Of a DNA stretch of 64,000 nt, positions 34,670 to 43,702 are shown in pieces. A model generated the notes under the pieces. The model saw only the letters and a program-made list of their open reading frames with translations. It searched no databases and was not told the DNA's origin. Within the stretch, counting starts at the first letter, position 1, and every line of letters starts with the position of its first letter. The stretch comes from Paenibacillus monticola (lineage in GTDB: Bacteria > Bacillota > Bacilli > Paenibacillales > Paenibacillaceae). The translations under genes and the position numbers were made by a program. The stretch is from positions 496,001 through 560,000 of the forward strand of contig NZ_WJXB01000003.1 of assembly GCF_009664975.1 (NCBI RefSeq). The letters are read 5' to 3'.

Positions 34670-35698
34670 CTACATGGCTAACATGGATGATTCCCGCTCG
34701 ATAAGCTGATGCGCAATAATGAAGCGGTTCTTATACTGATTTTCATGCTCCGGATGCTGAATACGCTGGATTAATACCTGAGAGGCCATTGCGCCCAAAT
34801 CATAGATTCTGGTGTCGATGCTGCTGATCGGCGGCACGGATAGCTCCGCCAGTGGAATATTGTTGAAGCTGACGATTGCCAAATCATCAGGTACCTTGTA
34901 TTTTAGCTGTTTCAGTACGCGAATTACGCTGAACGTGACCATATCATCCACAGCTACGAGCGCTGTCGGCCGGTTCGGAAGATTCATGAAATCAGATATG
35001 GAACCATAGCCGCTGTCCTGCAAGGACTCTCCTTCCACAATCCATTCGGGATACCATTCAAGACCGTGATCCAGGAGAGCATTGCGATAGCCTTCCAGCC
35101 GATCGCGCGAAACGATCAGGTCTTGAGGACCGCTGACAAAGCCGATTCGTTCATGACCCATGGTGATTAAATGGCTCGTAGCATCGTAGGCTGCCATGGA
35201 ATGGTTAGTATCAACCGACAATATCCCATCATATTTATCGCTGCGTCCTACCAACACAAACGGATAACTGTTCGTATTCAGGTATTCAATAACAGCATCG
35301 TCATAGTGGGAAGAGAGCACGATCATACCATCGACGCGTCGTCCTTTCAGAAGCTGGGAGACTACCTCCAGTTCCTCTTGCTCAGTGGCCCCCGAGCTAA
35401 TGAGAATATCGAAGCCCAAGCGGCTTGCCCCTGCGACAATTCCACGAATCAATTCCATAAAGAATAGATTGGAGAACAGCTCCTCAGCCGGTCCTGGCAA
35501 AAGAACACAAATACTGTTGGTTGTCTTGGAGACCAGGCTCTTCGCTATAATATTAGGCGTATATCCCAATTCCTTCATGATTCGCTTGACCTTACAGGAG
35601 ATTTCCTCCCTGACATTGAGATGGCCCGACAATACCCGGGAGACCGTGGAGATGGAAACTCCCGCTCTCCGGGCCACTTTTTTCATGGTAACCGTCAT
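34670..35698 (-). CDS. LacI-family repressor, locus A
   Basis: A 342-residue regulator with the LacI helix-turn-helix MKKVARRAGVSISTVSRVLSG (about residues 5-25), hinge YTPNIIAKSL, and a periplasmic-binding-like sensor domain. It lies inside the operon between the binding protein (seven bases upstream) and the GH13 gene, so it is made together with its targets. The start has a weak ribosome site, which suggests coupling to the upstream gene. No CG-centred palindrome of the loci B and C type was found at the locus A promoter, so its operator is unknown. Confidence 0.92.
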   Translation of the reverse strand: MTVTMKKVARRAGVSISTVSRVLSGHLNVREEISCKVKRIMKELGYTPNIIAKSLVSKTTNSICVLLPGPAEELFSNLFFMELIRGIVAGASRLGFDILISSGATEQEELEVVSQLLKGRRVDGMIVLSSHYDDAVIEYLNTNSYPFVLVGRSDKYDGILSVDTNHSMAAYDATSHLITMGHERIGFVSGPQDLIVSRDRLEGYRNALLDHGLEWYPEWIVEGESLQDSGYGSISDFMNLPNRPTALVAVDDMVTFSVIRVLKQLKYKVPDDLAIVSFNNIPLAELSVPPISSIDTRIYDLGAMASQVLIQRIQHPEHENQYKNRFIIAHQLIERESSMLAM

Positions 35699-35705
35699 AG
35701 AAATC

Positions 35706-37313
35706 TTATTTCACACTCATATAACGACCGTAAGCATCCGTACGAATCTTAACCAGTTGTTCAAGACCCATTTCGTTCAGTTTCTTCACATAAGCATCCC
35801 AGCCCTCATCAATAGCACCTTTAGTGATGAACTGAGCGCGCATAGTATTCACATAACTGTCGATGTCTGTAGTCAAGGTCGGCAGCTCCTGGAATTCTTC
35901 CGAGGTGTACATAACGTTAGGGAACGGTGTGGTTACATATTCATTGCCCAGCTTATCCAGCTGCAGCTTCAATCCGTCGCCACTGCTAGGGTTCAGCACG
36001 ATACTTTTCTCAAAGGACGGGCTTACATATTTAGGTCCAAAATCCCGCAGCGACTGATCCCAGTACCAAGCATCTGCGCTGGTTCCGGTTGGAGGGTCCA
36101 TCAGCGTATACGTATTGTCGTCGTTCTTCTTGATAACGGTTCCGATGGCGCCCCAGAAATTCTGGATACTTCCTTCATTGGTATAGAACTGATCCGCCCA
36201 GCGTGCAGCGATCTCAGGTGTTTTGCAGGAAGAGGTGATGAGCAACTCATTACGAGCAAGATTCATACCAATTGGATTTCCGATAGTGTAACGTTTGCCA
36301 TCCGGTCCGGCAATCGGTGGAATGGTCACATACTGATCGCTCCATTTGCCAAAGACTGCGTCTGGCGTCCATTGGTACGAGAAGCCGACAATGGGAGCAT
36401 CCGGATTCTGGAACTTAGCCGATACCATCGTGGCATCTTGCGTGAACAGTTCTTTGTCGAGCAGTCCTTCGGAATATAATTTATTTTCCCATTTGAGTCC
36501 TGCTTTGAACTCGTCCGAAATTGGGTAGTATACCGCTTTGTCGTCCTTGACCAGCATGTTGTTGTTGTTCAGGTCAGTGATCCCGAAGGGGCTAATGATA
36601 TCATTGCTGACTTCGATATATGGAATCTCATCCTGTTTGCCGTTGCCGTTCGGATCTTGCTCTTTAAAAGCCTTTAACACATTGTAAAGATCATCAATCG
36701 TGTCCGGAACCTTCAAGCCTAATTTATCGAGCCAGGTTTTGTTAATCACAGGCTGACGCGAGCTTTTTGGACGCGACGGCAATCTTGTAGGCAGCGAGTA
36801 TATTTTCCCGTCAGGGAAGGTGCTGATTTTTTTCATTTCCGGTGTTTCTTCCATAGCAGCCTTAAGGTTAGGCATATATTGGTCAATATAATCATCCATT
36901 GGGCGGAAATAAGTTAGATTGTTAACGATATCGGAATCAGTGAAGGTTTGATCCCCTATAACGACATCCGGCAACGTGCCGCTGGCCAGTAGAATGGATT
37001 TCTGTTCTGCCCAATCGTTAGAGGACATGACCTGCCATTCAATTTTGACATTCGAATTCTTCTCAAGATCTTTAAGCCACTGGTTCTGGGTAAAAGTGTC
37101 CCCCATGCTTCCCCAACGAACGGTCAGCACCTTCAGTGTTACAGGCTCATTAACTATCGGCAGCCCTTCTTTATTGAAAGCATCCGTTGTAGTTGCGGCA
37201 GTGTTATTCTCCTTGTTGTTTCCGCTGCATCCGGCAATTCCCACTACCATTGCAGATGCCAGGAGAAGTGTAAGCCACTTCTTGGCCGGTATTTCCTTGC
37301 TGTGTTTACCCAT
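35706..37313 (-). CDS. Sugar-binding lipoprotein (LplA/YtcQ type), locus A
   Basis: A 535-residue extracellular solute-binding lipoprotein, first gene of the locus A operon. The signal ends in the lipobox GIAGC (Cys about residue 29), then an Asn/Thr linker. The mature part has the two-lobe fold of family-1 binding proteins, with motifs WRNP-free but typical KFDLVIGDQ-like VVIGDQTFTDSD and ALKAFKEQDPNGNGKQDEIPY (a Ca-binding-like DPNGNGKQDE loop, about residues 205-214). GGGGGAT lies before the ATG at 37313. It is divergent from the sensor kinase gene. The ligand is inferred to be an alpha-glucan oligosaccharide. Confidence 0.93.
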   Translation of the reverse strand: MGKHSKEIPAKKWLTLLLASAMVVGIAGCSGNNKENNTAATTTDAFNKEGLPIVNEPVTLKVLTVRWGSMGDTFTQNQWLKDLEKNSNVKIEWQVMSSNDWAEQKSILLASGTLPDVVIGDQTFTDSDIVNNLTYFRPMDDYIDQYMPNLKAAMEETPEMKKISTFPDGKIYSLPTRLPSRPKSSRQPVINKTWLDKLGLKVPDTIDDLYNVLKAFKEQDPNGNGKQDEIPYIEVSNDIISPFGITDLNNNNMLVKDDKAVYYPISDEFKAGLKWENKLYSEGLLDKELFTQDATMVSAKFQNPDAPIVGFSYQWTPDAVFGKWSDQYVTIPPIAGPDGKRYTIGNPIGMNLARNELLITSSCKTPEIAARWADQFYTNEGSIQNFWGAIGTVIKKNDDNTYTLMDPPTGTSADAWYWDQSLRDFGPKYVSPSFEKSIVLNPSSGDGLKLQLDKLGNEYVTTPFPNVMYTSEEFQELPTLTTDIDSYVNTMRAQFITKGAIDEGWDAYVKKLNEMGLEQLVKIRTDAYGRYMSVK

Positions 37314-37329
37314 TTCATAATCCCCCATT

Positions 37330-37625
37330 TCATTTATACAACATCTCTAACATCCCTAATGATAGCTTCTTCCTTCTCTGTATTCCGGACACTTTAGAGT
37401 CGTTATTCGGACCTCTGCATCCGTTTACATCATATTGGAGCGTAAGCTTCATCCCAGGCCGGAAATTAATGACGGTATTCAGACTTTTAGTTGCTGTTTC
37501 CGGACTTTGCGTCCTATTCGCAGCAATTTCGCATGTATTTTTCACGAAGAGGTTTTATAATGACTTTGTTACCTATACTATCGCCTTCATCTCTATGAAG
37601 CTCAGGAAAGGACGCGGCCGCTCAA
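37330..37625. promoter_or_regulatory. Divergent promoter region of locus A
   Basis: It separates the binding-protein operon (minus) from the two-component genes (plus). TTCCGGACACTT (37383-37394) and TTTCCGGACTTT (37497-37508) form a direct repeat, with a third TTCGGAC near 37404, possible response-regulator sites. A TATAAT lies at 37556-37561 on the plus strand without a clear -35 box. A NotI site, GCGGCCGC, lies at 37615-37622. Confidence 0.4.
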
Positions 37626-39353
37626 GTGCGTATGGCAAAATTAACTACAAAAAACAAACCGTATCCGATCCGTCATTATGTAAGAATCATGATTCTCGTT
37701 TCATTTATAGTACTTGTTCTAGACTTGGTCATCAGCATAACCTCCATCTCTATCGTGAAACAGCAGTCCACGCGCTATTTGCAGGACACAGCCAATTTGT
37801 ACATCAACCGCATCAATCATGATTTTTCCTACATTAATCACTATATGGGCTGGACGCTTGCGAACGATGAAAGCTTAAATATGATGAATGCCTACGACAC
37901 CAACAGCAGCGAGTTCTTAAAATCGAATGAAAACCTGCACAAACGATTCACGGAGCTGCAAAAGAATTACGGGCAGGAATATAACTTTTTCTTCTATTTG
38001 AAGAACCAGTCTTTTTTTCTGAATTGCGCACCTATCAGCGTTTCCTACACCGACTACCGGGAGCTCAAAAAGCAGATCAGCTCCTATATCGAAAATAAAG
38101 ATGTGTATGAGAAGTTTTACTCCAAATGGACGCCTATTCTGGTCAATGGAAATTACTATATCATCAACATCGTCCCTTACTACAACCGCTATTTAATCGG
38201 ACTCATCTCTGCAGATAACCTGATCCGCCCTCTGCGTCAAATTAATCTGGGTGCCAATGGTTACGCATCCTTAGTGGACGAGAAAGGAGCTAACATCTCC
38301 AATCTGATCTCGAACAGCGGCCAACTACTGCAGAAGGATACAGGTATCGCAAACCTTGTTAAGTCTCGGACAACGATCATCAGCGGATTCTCCAACACGA
38401 CCTTCAGCGCCAAGATGGTCATTAAATTCGGAGCGTTCGAGAACATCATGATTGCCCAGCTATTGATTATGCTATTGTTCTTCATCGTGACCTCCACTTT
38501 ATGCGCCGTTATGCTGTTCTTCAATCGCAGAGTGCTCGGCCCTATTCAGAACTTCTCGGACAATCTGACCCACATTAATGAAGATGGGCAACCGGCTGAT
38601 TTCAAAAGCAGTAAAATTATCGAGTTGGAGCAAGCGAATGCGCAGTTTAAAGATCTGGTGGAACAGATCAAAACCTTCAAAATTGCTATATACGAGCAGG
38701 AGCTGGAAAAGCAGAGAATTCAGCTTGATTATATGAAGCAGCAGATCAAACCCCATTTTTTCCTGAATTGTCTGACCAGCATCTACAGCATGGCCCAAAT
38801 TCAAATGTATAAGGAAATCGAGAATATGGCTATGTCGACCTCCAAATATTTTCGCTATATCTTTCAGAACGGTGAGAACTTTGTCCGGCTGGAGGATGAA
38901 CTCGATCATGTACGCATCTATCTCGAAATTCAGAAGAATCGGTACCGGGATGCCTTTATTTATCAAATCGAGCAGGATGAACTTACGAAGGATGTGAAGA
39001 TCCCACCGCTCGTACTGCAAACTTTTATCGAAAATTCAATAAAGTATGCGATTTCAAGAGATCAGGAAGTGCAGATTCTACTTACAGTCAAACACCAACA
39101 GATTGAGGAAGAAGCTATGACCGTTATTCTTATTTCTGACAGCGGACCCGGCTTTCTACCCAGTGTTCTGGAGAAGCTTACGCAGGGACAGCCTCTGGAT
39201 CAAATTAACGGCACGCAAATCGGGATTATGAATACGCTTAAACGACTGGAATACCTTTATCTCAAAAAAGCGAAGGTCAGCTTCTCTAATCTAGAAGGTG
39301 GCGGCGCTTGTGTCATCTTAACTCTTCCTGAGCTTTCCAGTACCTCAATATGA
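37626..39353 (+). CDS. Sensor histidine kinase (YesM/LytS type)
   Basis: A 575-residue membrane kinase. Two transmembrane helices (about residues 17-40 and 278-302) flank a large extracellular sensor domain. A HAMP-like linker follows, then the His-kinase motif MKQQIKPHFFLNCLTSIYSMA with the phosphorylated His (about residue 379), and an ATPase domain with QTFIENSIKYA and ISDSGPGF. GTG 37626 is the likely start, 14 bases after AGGAAAGGA; ATG 37632 is an alternative. It is paired with the response regulator 14 bases downstream and faces the locus A transport operon. Confidence 0.93.
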   Translation: MRMAKLTTKNKPYPIRHYVRIMILVSFIVLVLDLVISITSISIVKQQSTRYLQDTANLYINRINHDFSYINHYMGWTLANDESLNMMNAYDTNSSEFLKSNENLHKRFTELQKNYGQEYNFFFYLKNQSFFLNCAPISVSYTDYRELKKQISSYIENKDVYEKFYSKWTPILVNGNYYIINIVPYYNRYLIGLISADNLIRPLRQINLGANGYASLVDEKGANISNLISNSGQLLQKDTGIANLVKSRTTIISGFSNTTFSAKMVIKFGAFENIMIAQLLIMLLFFIVTSTLCAVMLFFNRRVLGPIQNFSDNLTHINEDGQPADFKSSKIIELEQANAQFKDLVEQIKTFKIAIYEQELEKQRIQLDYMKQQIKPHFFLNCLTSIYSMAQIQMYKEIENMAMSTSKYFRYIFQNGENFVRLEDELDHVRIYLEIQKNRYRDAFIYQIEQDELTKDVKIPPLVLQTFIENSIKYAISRDQEVQILLTVKHQQIEEEAMTVILISDSGPGFLPSVLEKLTQGQPLDQINGTQIGIMNTLKRLEYLYLKKAKVSFSNLEGGGACVILTLPELSSTSI

Positions 39354-39367
39354 ATGGAGGGCCTCTT

Positions 39368-40981
39368 ATGAATGTATTACTTGTTGATGATGACTACTAT
39401 GTTATAGCAGCCTTAGAAAAGAAAATAGACTGGAAATCACTAAACATCGAATCCGTTTATACGGCTAACAATGTTGCCCAAGCACGTGAAATTCTGGAAA
39501 CCCAGTCTGTGCAGATTGTGATTTCCGATATTGAAATGCCACAAGGAAGCGGCCTGGAGCTTCTCGCCTGGATTCGGGAGAACAATTACAATATTCAAAC
39601 CATATTCCTGACCAATTATGCTGATTTCAACTATGCGCAGAAAGCCATTGAACTGCAGAGCTTTGAGTATTTTCTCAAGCCCATCGAATTTGACAAGTTA
39701 ATGCTGATCATTCAAAAAGCGATCGTACGGGCCAAGGAGCAGCAAAATAACGAGAAAGCCATTCAGGAAGGTTACTTCTGGCAACGGAATCAAGCGAAGA
39801 ATCTGGAGCACTTCTGGCGTAAGGTAGTCAGTGGCAGTACTACATCCCCAATTAAATCAGCCGCGATAACCTATGCTATTGAAGAACAAAATCTGGCCTA
39901 TCAAATGAACGATACCTTTCAGTCATTGTTGTTCAATGTGTTCCCCCACAATGGCAGCATGGGCAAAGAGGAAAAAGGACTTTTTGATTTTGCCCTGCTT
40001 AATGTATTGTACGAATTGCTTCAGAATCCTTGTTTCTCCATCGAGAGCATTCTCGAATATAAAGATTATAACTGGATAGTCATCTTACAATGGAACGAGA
40101 CACCAGATTCGCAAGTGCTTGAAGGACTCTGTGCTTCCTTTATTCAAAAGGCAAATCCCTATTTAAAATGCGACGTTTGCTGCAATATCGGCTTATCCGG
40201 CAAACTGAACGATATTGGAAATCTATTCAAACAATTAATCAAGATGGATGAAGAGATTACAAAAAGCCGGAATCAAACCTTTTGGGTGGAGACTTACCTC
40301 CGTCAAAATAAAACAGCTTACCTTCCACCAGATCTGGTGCTTTTGGAAGAGCTGCTTAACCAAAATAAACTTGCTACTTTTCTTGAGGAAGCCACCCACT
40401 ATTTAAAAGGAATGCTGATTAATCGAACGCTTGATACGTCCGTCCTTAGCTTGTTCCGCTTGGATATTGTACAGCTGGTGTATTCTTTTCTCAAAATGAA
40501 GGGCATCCAGGTACATAAATTGTACACCGGCACAACCAATGACCAATTATTATTACATTCCTTGACTTCTATTGAGGATATGGAGGAATACCTTAACTAC
40601 TTGATCCATACCGCAATGAAATACCGCGACTTCGCGGCACAACCCAAGTCCATTGCCGAAGAAATCAAACAATATATTCACACGCATTATGGGGATGATC
40701 TGACACGGAACGGTCTGGCGGAAATTGTCTATCTCAATCCTGACTATCTAGCCAGACTATTCAAGAAAGAAACGGGTATTTCTTTAGGCAGCTATGTCAT
40801 ACAAGTGCGAATCGCGGCTGCAAAAAACTTATTGGAAACCACTCATCTGTCTGTATATACCATTGCGAATAAAGTAGGTTATACCAACTACTCCTATTTT
40901 TCGAAGCTATTCAAACAGGAGGTTGGCCTCCCTCCTAATGAATATAAGAAGGAACAACAAGCTCATCCTGTAATTATGTAA
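39368..40981 (+). CDS. AraC-type response regulator (YesN type)
   Basis: A 537-residue cytoplasmic regulator. The receiver domain is first: LLVDDDYYV with the acidic pocket, the phosphorylated Asp in VISDIEMPQGSG (about residue 54) and the Lys in YFLKPIEF. A poorly conserved middle region follows. The C-terminal AraC DNA-binding domain (about residues 435-535) has NPDYLARLFKKETGISLGSYV and IANKVGYTNYSYFSKLFKQEVGLPP. GGAGGG lies before the ATG at 39368. It probably activates the divergent locus A operon when the kinase senses an extracellular sugar. Confidence 0.94.
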   Translation: MNVLLVDDDYYVIAALEKKIDWKSLNIESVYTANNVAQAREILETQSVQIVISDIEMPQGSGLELLAWIRENNYNIQTIFLTNYADFNYAQKAIELQSFEYFLKPIEFDKLMLIIQKAIVRAKEQQNNEKAIQEGYFWQRNQAKNLEHFWRKVVSGSTTSPIKSAAITYAIEEQNLAYQMNDTFQSLLFNVFPHNGSMGKEEKGLFDFALLNVLYELLQNPCFSIESILEYKDYNWIVILQWNETPDSQVLEGLCASFIQKANPYLKCDVCCNIGLSGKLNDIGNLFKQLIKMDEEITKSRNQTFWVETYLRQNKTAYLPPDLVLLEELLNQNKLATFLEEATHYLKGMLINRTLDTSVLSLFRLDIVQLVYSFLKMKGIQVHKLYTGTTNDQLLLHSLTSIEDMEEYLNYLIHTAMKYRDFAAQPKSIAEEIKQYIHTHYGDDLTRNGLAEIVYLNPDYLARLFKKETGISLGSYVIQVRIAAAKNLLETTHLSVYTIANKVGYTNYSYFSKLFKQEVGLPPNEYKKEQQAHPVIM

Positions 40982-40996
40982 GAATTTCATCTGTTT

Positions 40997-41018
40997 ACTA
41001 GGATGGCCCCTAGTTTTT
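40997..41018 (+). terminator. Terminator of the two-component operon
   Basis: Perfect 6-bp arms ACTAGG and CCTAGT with a six-base loop, followed by TTTTT, 15 bases after the response regulator stop. Confidence 0.85.
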
Positions 41019-41102
41019 CGAGCAATTTATCTGTAGAAACTCCGTAGGAACTCGGAGCAACGCTCCGCGGGGACCTTTCTAAAATCGTCGTCAAATATAG
41101 CA

Positions 41103-41320
41103 AAAAGAAACCTCTCCTTGGAGAAATGGAAGTTCGACCAACCATTTCAAAGGAGAGGTTTCTTTTGTACATTCAATATACCAAGGACCCACTTTGCCAA
41201 CCAATGGATTATCTTTGCCGCAGCGTATCCCGGCGGCATTGGACAGCTATCACCCTAAAATGCTAACTAAAGCCATGCCGTTAATTTTGGATTACTTGAT
41301 GTATTCAGGTTCAAGTTGCT
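41103..41320 (+). mobile_element. IS1182-family transposase remnant (5' end)
   Basis: A perfect 17-bp inverted repeat (AAAAGAAACCTCTCCTT at 41103-41119, partner at 41150-41166) is followed by a decayed frame. It reads YIQYTKDPLCQPMD, then IFAAAYPGG in a second frame, then DSYHPKMLTKAMPLI in a third. These are the N-terminal blocks of IS1182 transposases, with about 60 codons lost between the first two. Everything after the third block is missing. Confidence 0.75.
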
Positions 41321-41349
41321 TGACTTTATGCGCCAACGCAGCGGAGGGT

Positions 41350-41459
41350 CGGAGGGATTCTGGAGAAACGATAGTGTTCGCCTTTAAAGACCGATTTCAA
41401 CCTATAATCCCTATACAATAAAGAAATCGGGCTTTAACAGCGATCGCAAGAACCCTCCG
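41350..41459. repeat. Intergenic palindromic repeat
   Basis: Outer arms CGGAGGGATTCT and AGAACCCTCCG (one bulge), with inner AAAGACCGATTTC and GAAATCGGGCTTT arms. It has the same nested style as the palindrome at 16609-16679 and looks like a dispersed intergenic repeat. Confidence 0.65.
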
Positions 41460-41486
41460 TACCCGTAGCCGCTTCATTGACCCACT

Positions 41487-41530
41487 AAGGCTGCCTCAAA
41501 AACGTAACTACTCGCTTTTGAAACAGCCTT
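41487..41530 (-). terminator. Terminator of kimA
   Basis: Arms AAGGCTGCCTCAAAAACG and CGCTTTTGAAACAGCCTT, 12 bases past the kimA stop. The arms also resemble an IS1182 end (GGCTGTCTCAAAA), so it may derive from the neighbouring remnant. Confidence 0.6.
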
Positions 41531-41541
41531 ATTCGCTGCGA

Positions 41542-43368
41542 TTATTTCTTCAAGTGATACGGCACCGTAGTAATAATCACATTTCGACGGTAAAGCAAAT
41601 GTGTGCGAAGCAGAAGACTGGATTGGTTATGCAGGATGTTGTGCCAGCCTTTTTTGGGAATGAATTGCGGAACTATAACCGATACCTGGTAATTCGATTC
41701 ACTCGCCTTATGCTGCACCGTATCTATAAATTTAGTCAGCGGGTGCAGGATGCTACGATAGGGCGAATACAGTGAAACCAGTCGAATATCAGGCTGCCAG
41801 TTCTTCCATTTTGCTTCAAACGCCAATTCATCTTCTCTTTCAAAAGGGACGTGAACGGCAATAATCTGATAAGCATTAAGGGATTTGGCATATTTCAACG
41901 AGTTCTCCACTACATGCGTGATTCCGGCTACAGGAACAATGATGATGTTTCCCTCAATCGGAAAGGACGGTTCACAGCTGGAAATTCTCAACTGATCTGC
42001 AACCGATTCATAATGCTTTCTAATGCGGTGAAAGAGCAGCAGAATCAGCGGGATAAAGATCAAAACTGGCCAGACCTGCACAAATTTAGTCAAAAAGAAC
42101 ATCATCATAACTATAAAGCTAATGACAGCGCCGGTTGTGTTGATAATAAACTTTGTAACCCATCCTTCAGGTCTTTGGCGAAACCATCTTACCATCATGC
42201 CTGTCTGGGAGAGGGTGAATGGAATAAATACGCCAATAGCATAAAGGGGGATCAGATGCTCGGTCCGGCCCTTAAACGCTATAATCAGGAGAATAGACAA
42301 GAGTCCAAGTATCCCAATCCCGTTGGAATAACCTAGCCGGTCTCCGCGAGCTGTGAACATTCTAGGAATAAACTTATCCTTGGCCAGATTAACGGCAAGC
42401 AAAGGAAATGCAGAATAACCCGTGTTGGCAGCCAGAATTAATATCAATGCGGTTGTTCCTTGAATGACGTAATACATGAACCCTCGCCCAAATATCTGTT
42501 CAGCAATATCTGAGACTACGGTAACTTCCTCGCGAGGTCTAATCCCATAGTAATAGGCTAAGAATACAATCCCTGAAAATAATACAGCCAGCAGGCTTCC
42601 CATCGCCACTAACGTCTTCGCTGCATTACTAGGAGCAGGGGACTTAAAGTTGGGAATCGCATTGGAAATGGCTTCAACCCCTGTTAAAGCGGAACTCCCA
42701 GAGGAGAATGCTTTGAGGAGCAGGAATAAGCTGATTCCGGCTACCGGAGTACCCAGGGGGGTGTGTAATGTAGGTGATACATGACCAGTTAAGATGTTGA
42801 ATACACCTACGCCAATTAAAATGAATATGGAGAGAACAAACAAATACACCGGATAGGCCAAGAATGAAGCAGACTCCGTTACTCCCCTTAAGTTCAAAGT
42901 CGTAATCAGCAGTACAAATAGGATAGCAATAATTACATTGTAGGCATGTAAGCTTGGAAAAGCCGATGTTATCGCATCCGTACCCGCAGACACACTTACT
43001 GCCACGGTTAAGATATAATCCACCAGCAGTGAGCCACCGGCAATTAGCCCAGGATATAACCCCAAGTTTTCCTTTGAAACGATATAAGCCCCACCACCAT
43101 GAGGATAGGCAAAAATAATTTGTCTGTACGACAGAATAAGTGCTAGCAGCAATATTAGTACCCCGATAGCAATAGGTATCGAATACCAAAAGGCAGCGGC
43201 ACTTATTGTAACCAAGACTATCAGTATTTGCTCAGGGCCATAGGCTACCGAAGATAAGGCATCTGATGAGAGAATGGCTAATGCTTTGGTTTTGTTTAGC
43301 TTCTGGTCGCCAAGTTGATCTGATTTCAACGGACGGCCAATTAACAATCTTTTTAAAGAAGACACCAT
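41542..43368 (-). CDS. kimA: KimA-type high-affinity potassium importer
   Basis: A 608-residue APC-superfamily transporter closely resembling Bacillus subtilis KimA (YdaO), a K+/H+ symporter. Twelve membrane helices occupy about residues 30-455. Landmarks are KALAILSSDALSSVAYG (about 28-44), ALILSYRQIIFAYPHGGGAYI and LLLKAFSSGSSALTGVEAISNAIP (about 226-250). The C-terminal cytoplasmic domain begins near residue 480 with NIIIVPVAGITHVVE, the universal-stress-like part where c-di-AMP binds in KimA. In Bacillus subtilis the gene has a c-di-AMP riboswitch; here the leader at 43369-43702 does not show that signature. Confidence 0.93.
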   Translation of the reverse strand: MVSSLKRLLIGRPLKSDQLGDQKLNKTKALAILSSDALSSVAYGPEQILIVLVTISAAAFWYSIPIAIGVLILLLALILSYRQIIFAYPHGGGAYIVSKENLGLYPGLIAGGSLLVDYILTVAVSVSAGTDAITSAFPSLHAYNVIIAILFVLLITTLNLRGVTESASFLAYPVYLFVLSIFILIGVGVFNILTGHVSPTLHTPLGTPVAGISLFLLLKAFSSGSSALTGVEAISNAIPNFKSPAPSNAAKTLVAMGSLLAVLFSGIVFLAYYYGIRPREEVTVVSDIAEQIFGRGFMYYVIQGTTALILILAANTGYSAFPLLAVNLAKDKFIPRMFTARGDRLGYSNGIGILGLLSILLIIAFKGRTEHLIPLYAIGVFIPFTLSQTGMMVRWFRQRPEGWVTKFIINTTGAVISFIVMMMFFLTKFVQVWPVLIFIPLILLLFHRIRKHYESVADQLRISSCEPSFPIEGNIIIVPVAGITHVVENSLKYAKSLNAYQIIAVHVPFEREDELAFEAKWKNWQPDIRLVSLYSPYRSILHPLTKFIDTVQHKASESNYQVSVIVPQFIPKKGWHNILHNQSSLLLRTHLLYRRNVIITTVPYHLKK

Positions 43369-43524
43369 TAGTTCACCCTCGACTTTTTTATTCTTATATT
43401 ACCCATGAAATGGAACAATAATCTCTATGATACTACACCCATTATGTACCGATATCAAAAAATAAAATAGAAGCAAGTAGAAACGGCTTCGCCGTCCTTT
43501 TATGTACGGTACCCGCAGACAGAA

Positions 43525-43585
43525 AAAAGACCATTCTTCTGTAAAATCGCTGGTAACCAAGCGACTCCTAGAGAGGAACGGTCTC
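43525..43585 (-). terminator. Terminator between the GH30 gene and kimA
   Basis: On the minus strand AGACCGTTC pairs with GAATGGTCT (nine bp, one G-U), with an inner TCGCTTGGTTACCAGCGA hairpin, then TTTTTTCTG. It ends the locus B operon, or it is the expression platform of a kimA leader switch, since it lies 160-220 bases before kimA. Confidence 0.8.
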
Positions 43586-43702
43586 CTAATTTCGATCCTA
43601 AATACTTTTACAAAGGTGGCCGTTTGAACCCGCCTGTTGCAGTCTGAAAGGCATGTGCCACACGGTAATGCTATAACACAGGTTTCTAAATCGCCGTCGT
43701 GA
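43586..43702 (-). ncRNA. Structured stretch between GH30 and the kimA terminator
   Basis: Minus-strand AACCTG pairs with CAGG-CG-GGTT, enclosing a GGCA-CA-TGCC hairpin, just before the terminator at 43525-43585. It could be the aptamer of a kimA leader or merely the 3' untranslated region of locus B. It lacks the conserved blocks of the c-di-AMP riboswitch. Weakly supported. Confidence 0.3.

Noticed and set aside
35385..36479. 364-codon plus-strand open frame
   Set aside because: It is the antisense shadow of the binding-protein and LacI genes, with no ribosome site or family features.
43369..43702. c-di-AMP (ydaO) riboswitch upstream of kimA
   Set aside because: Expected by analogy with Bacillus subtilis, but none of the conserved blocks was found by eye.
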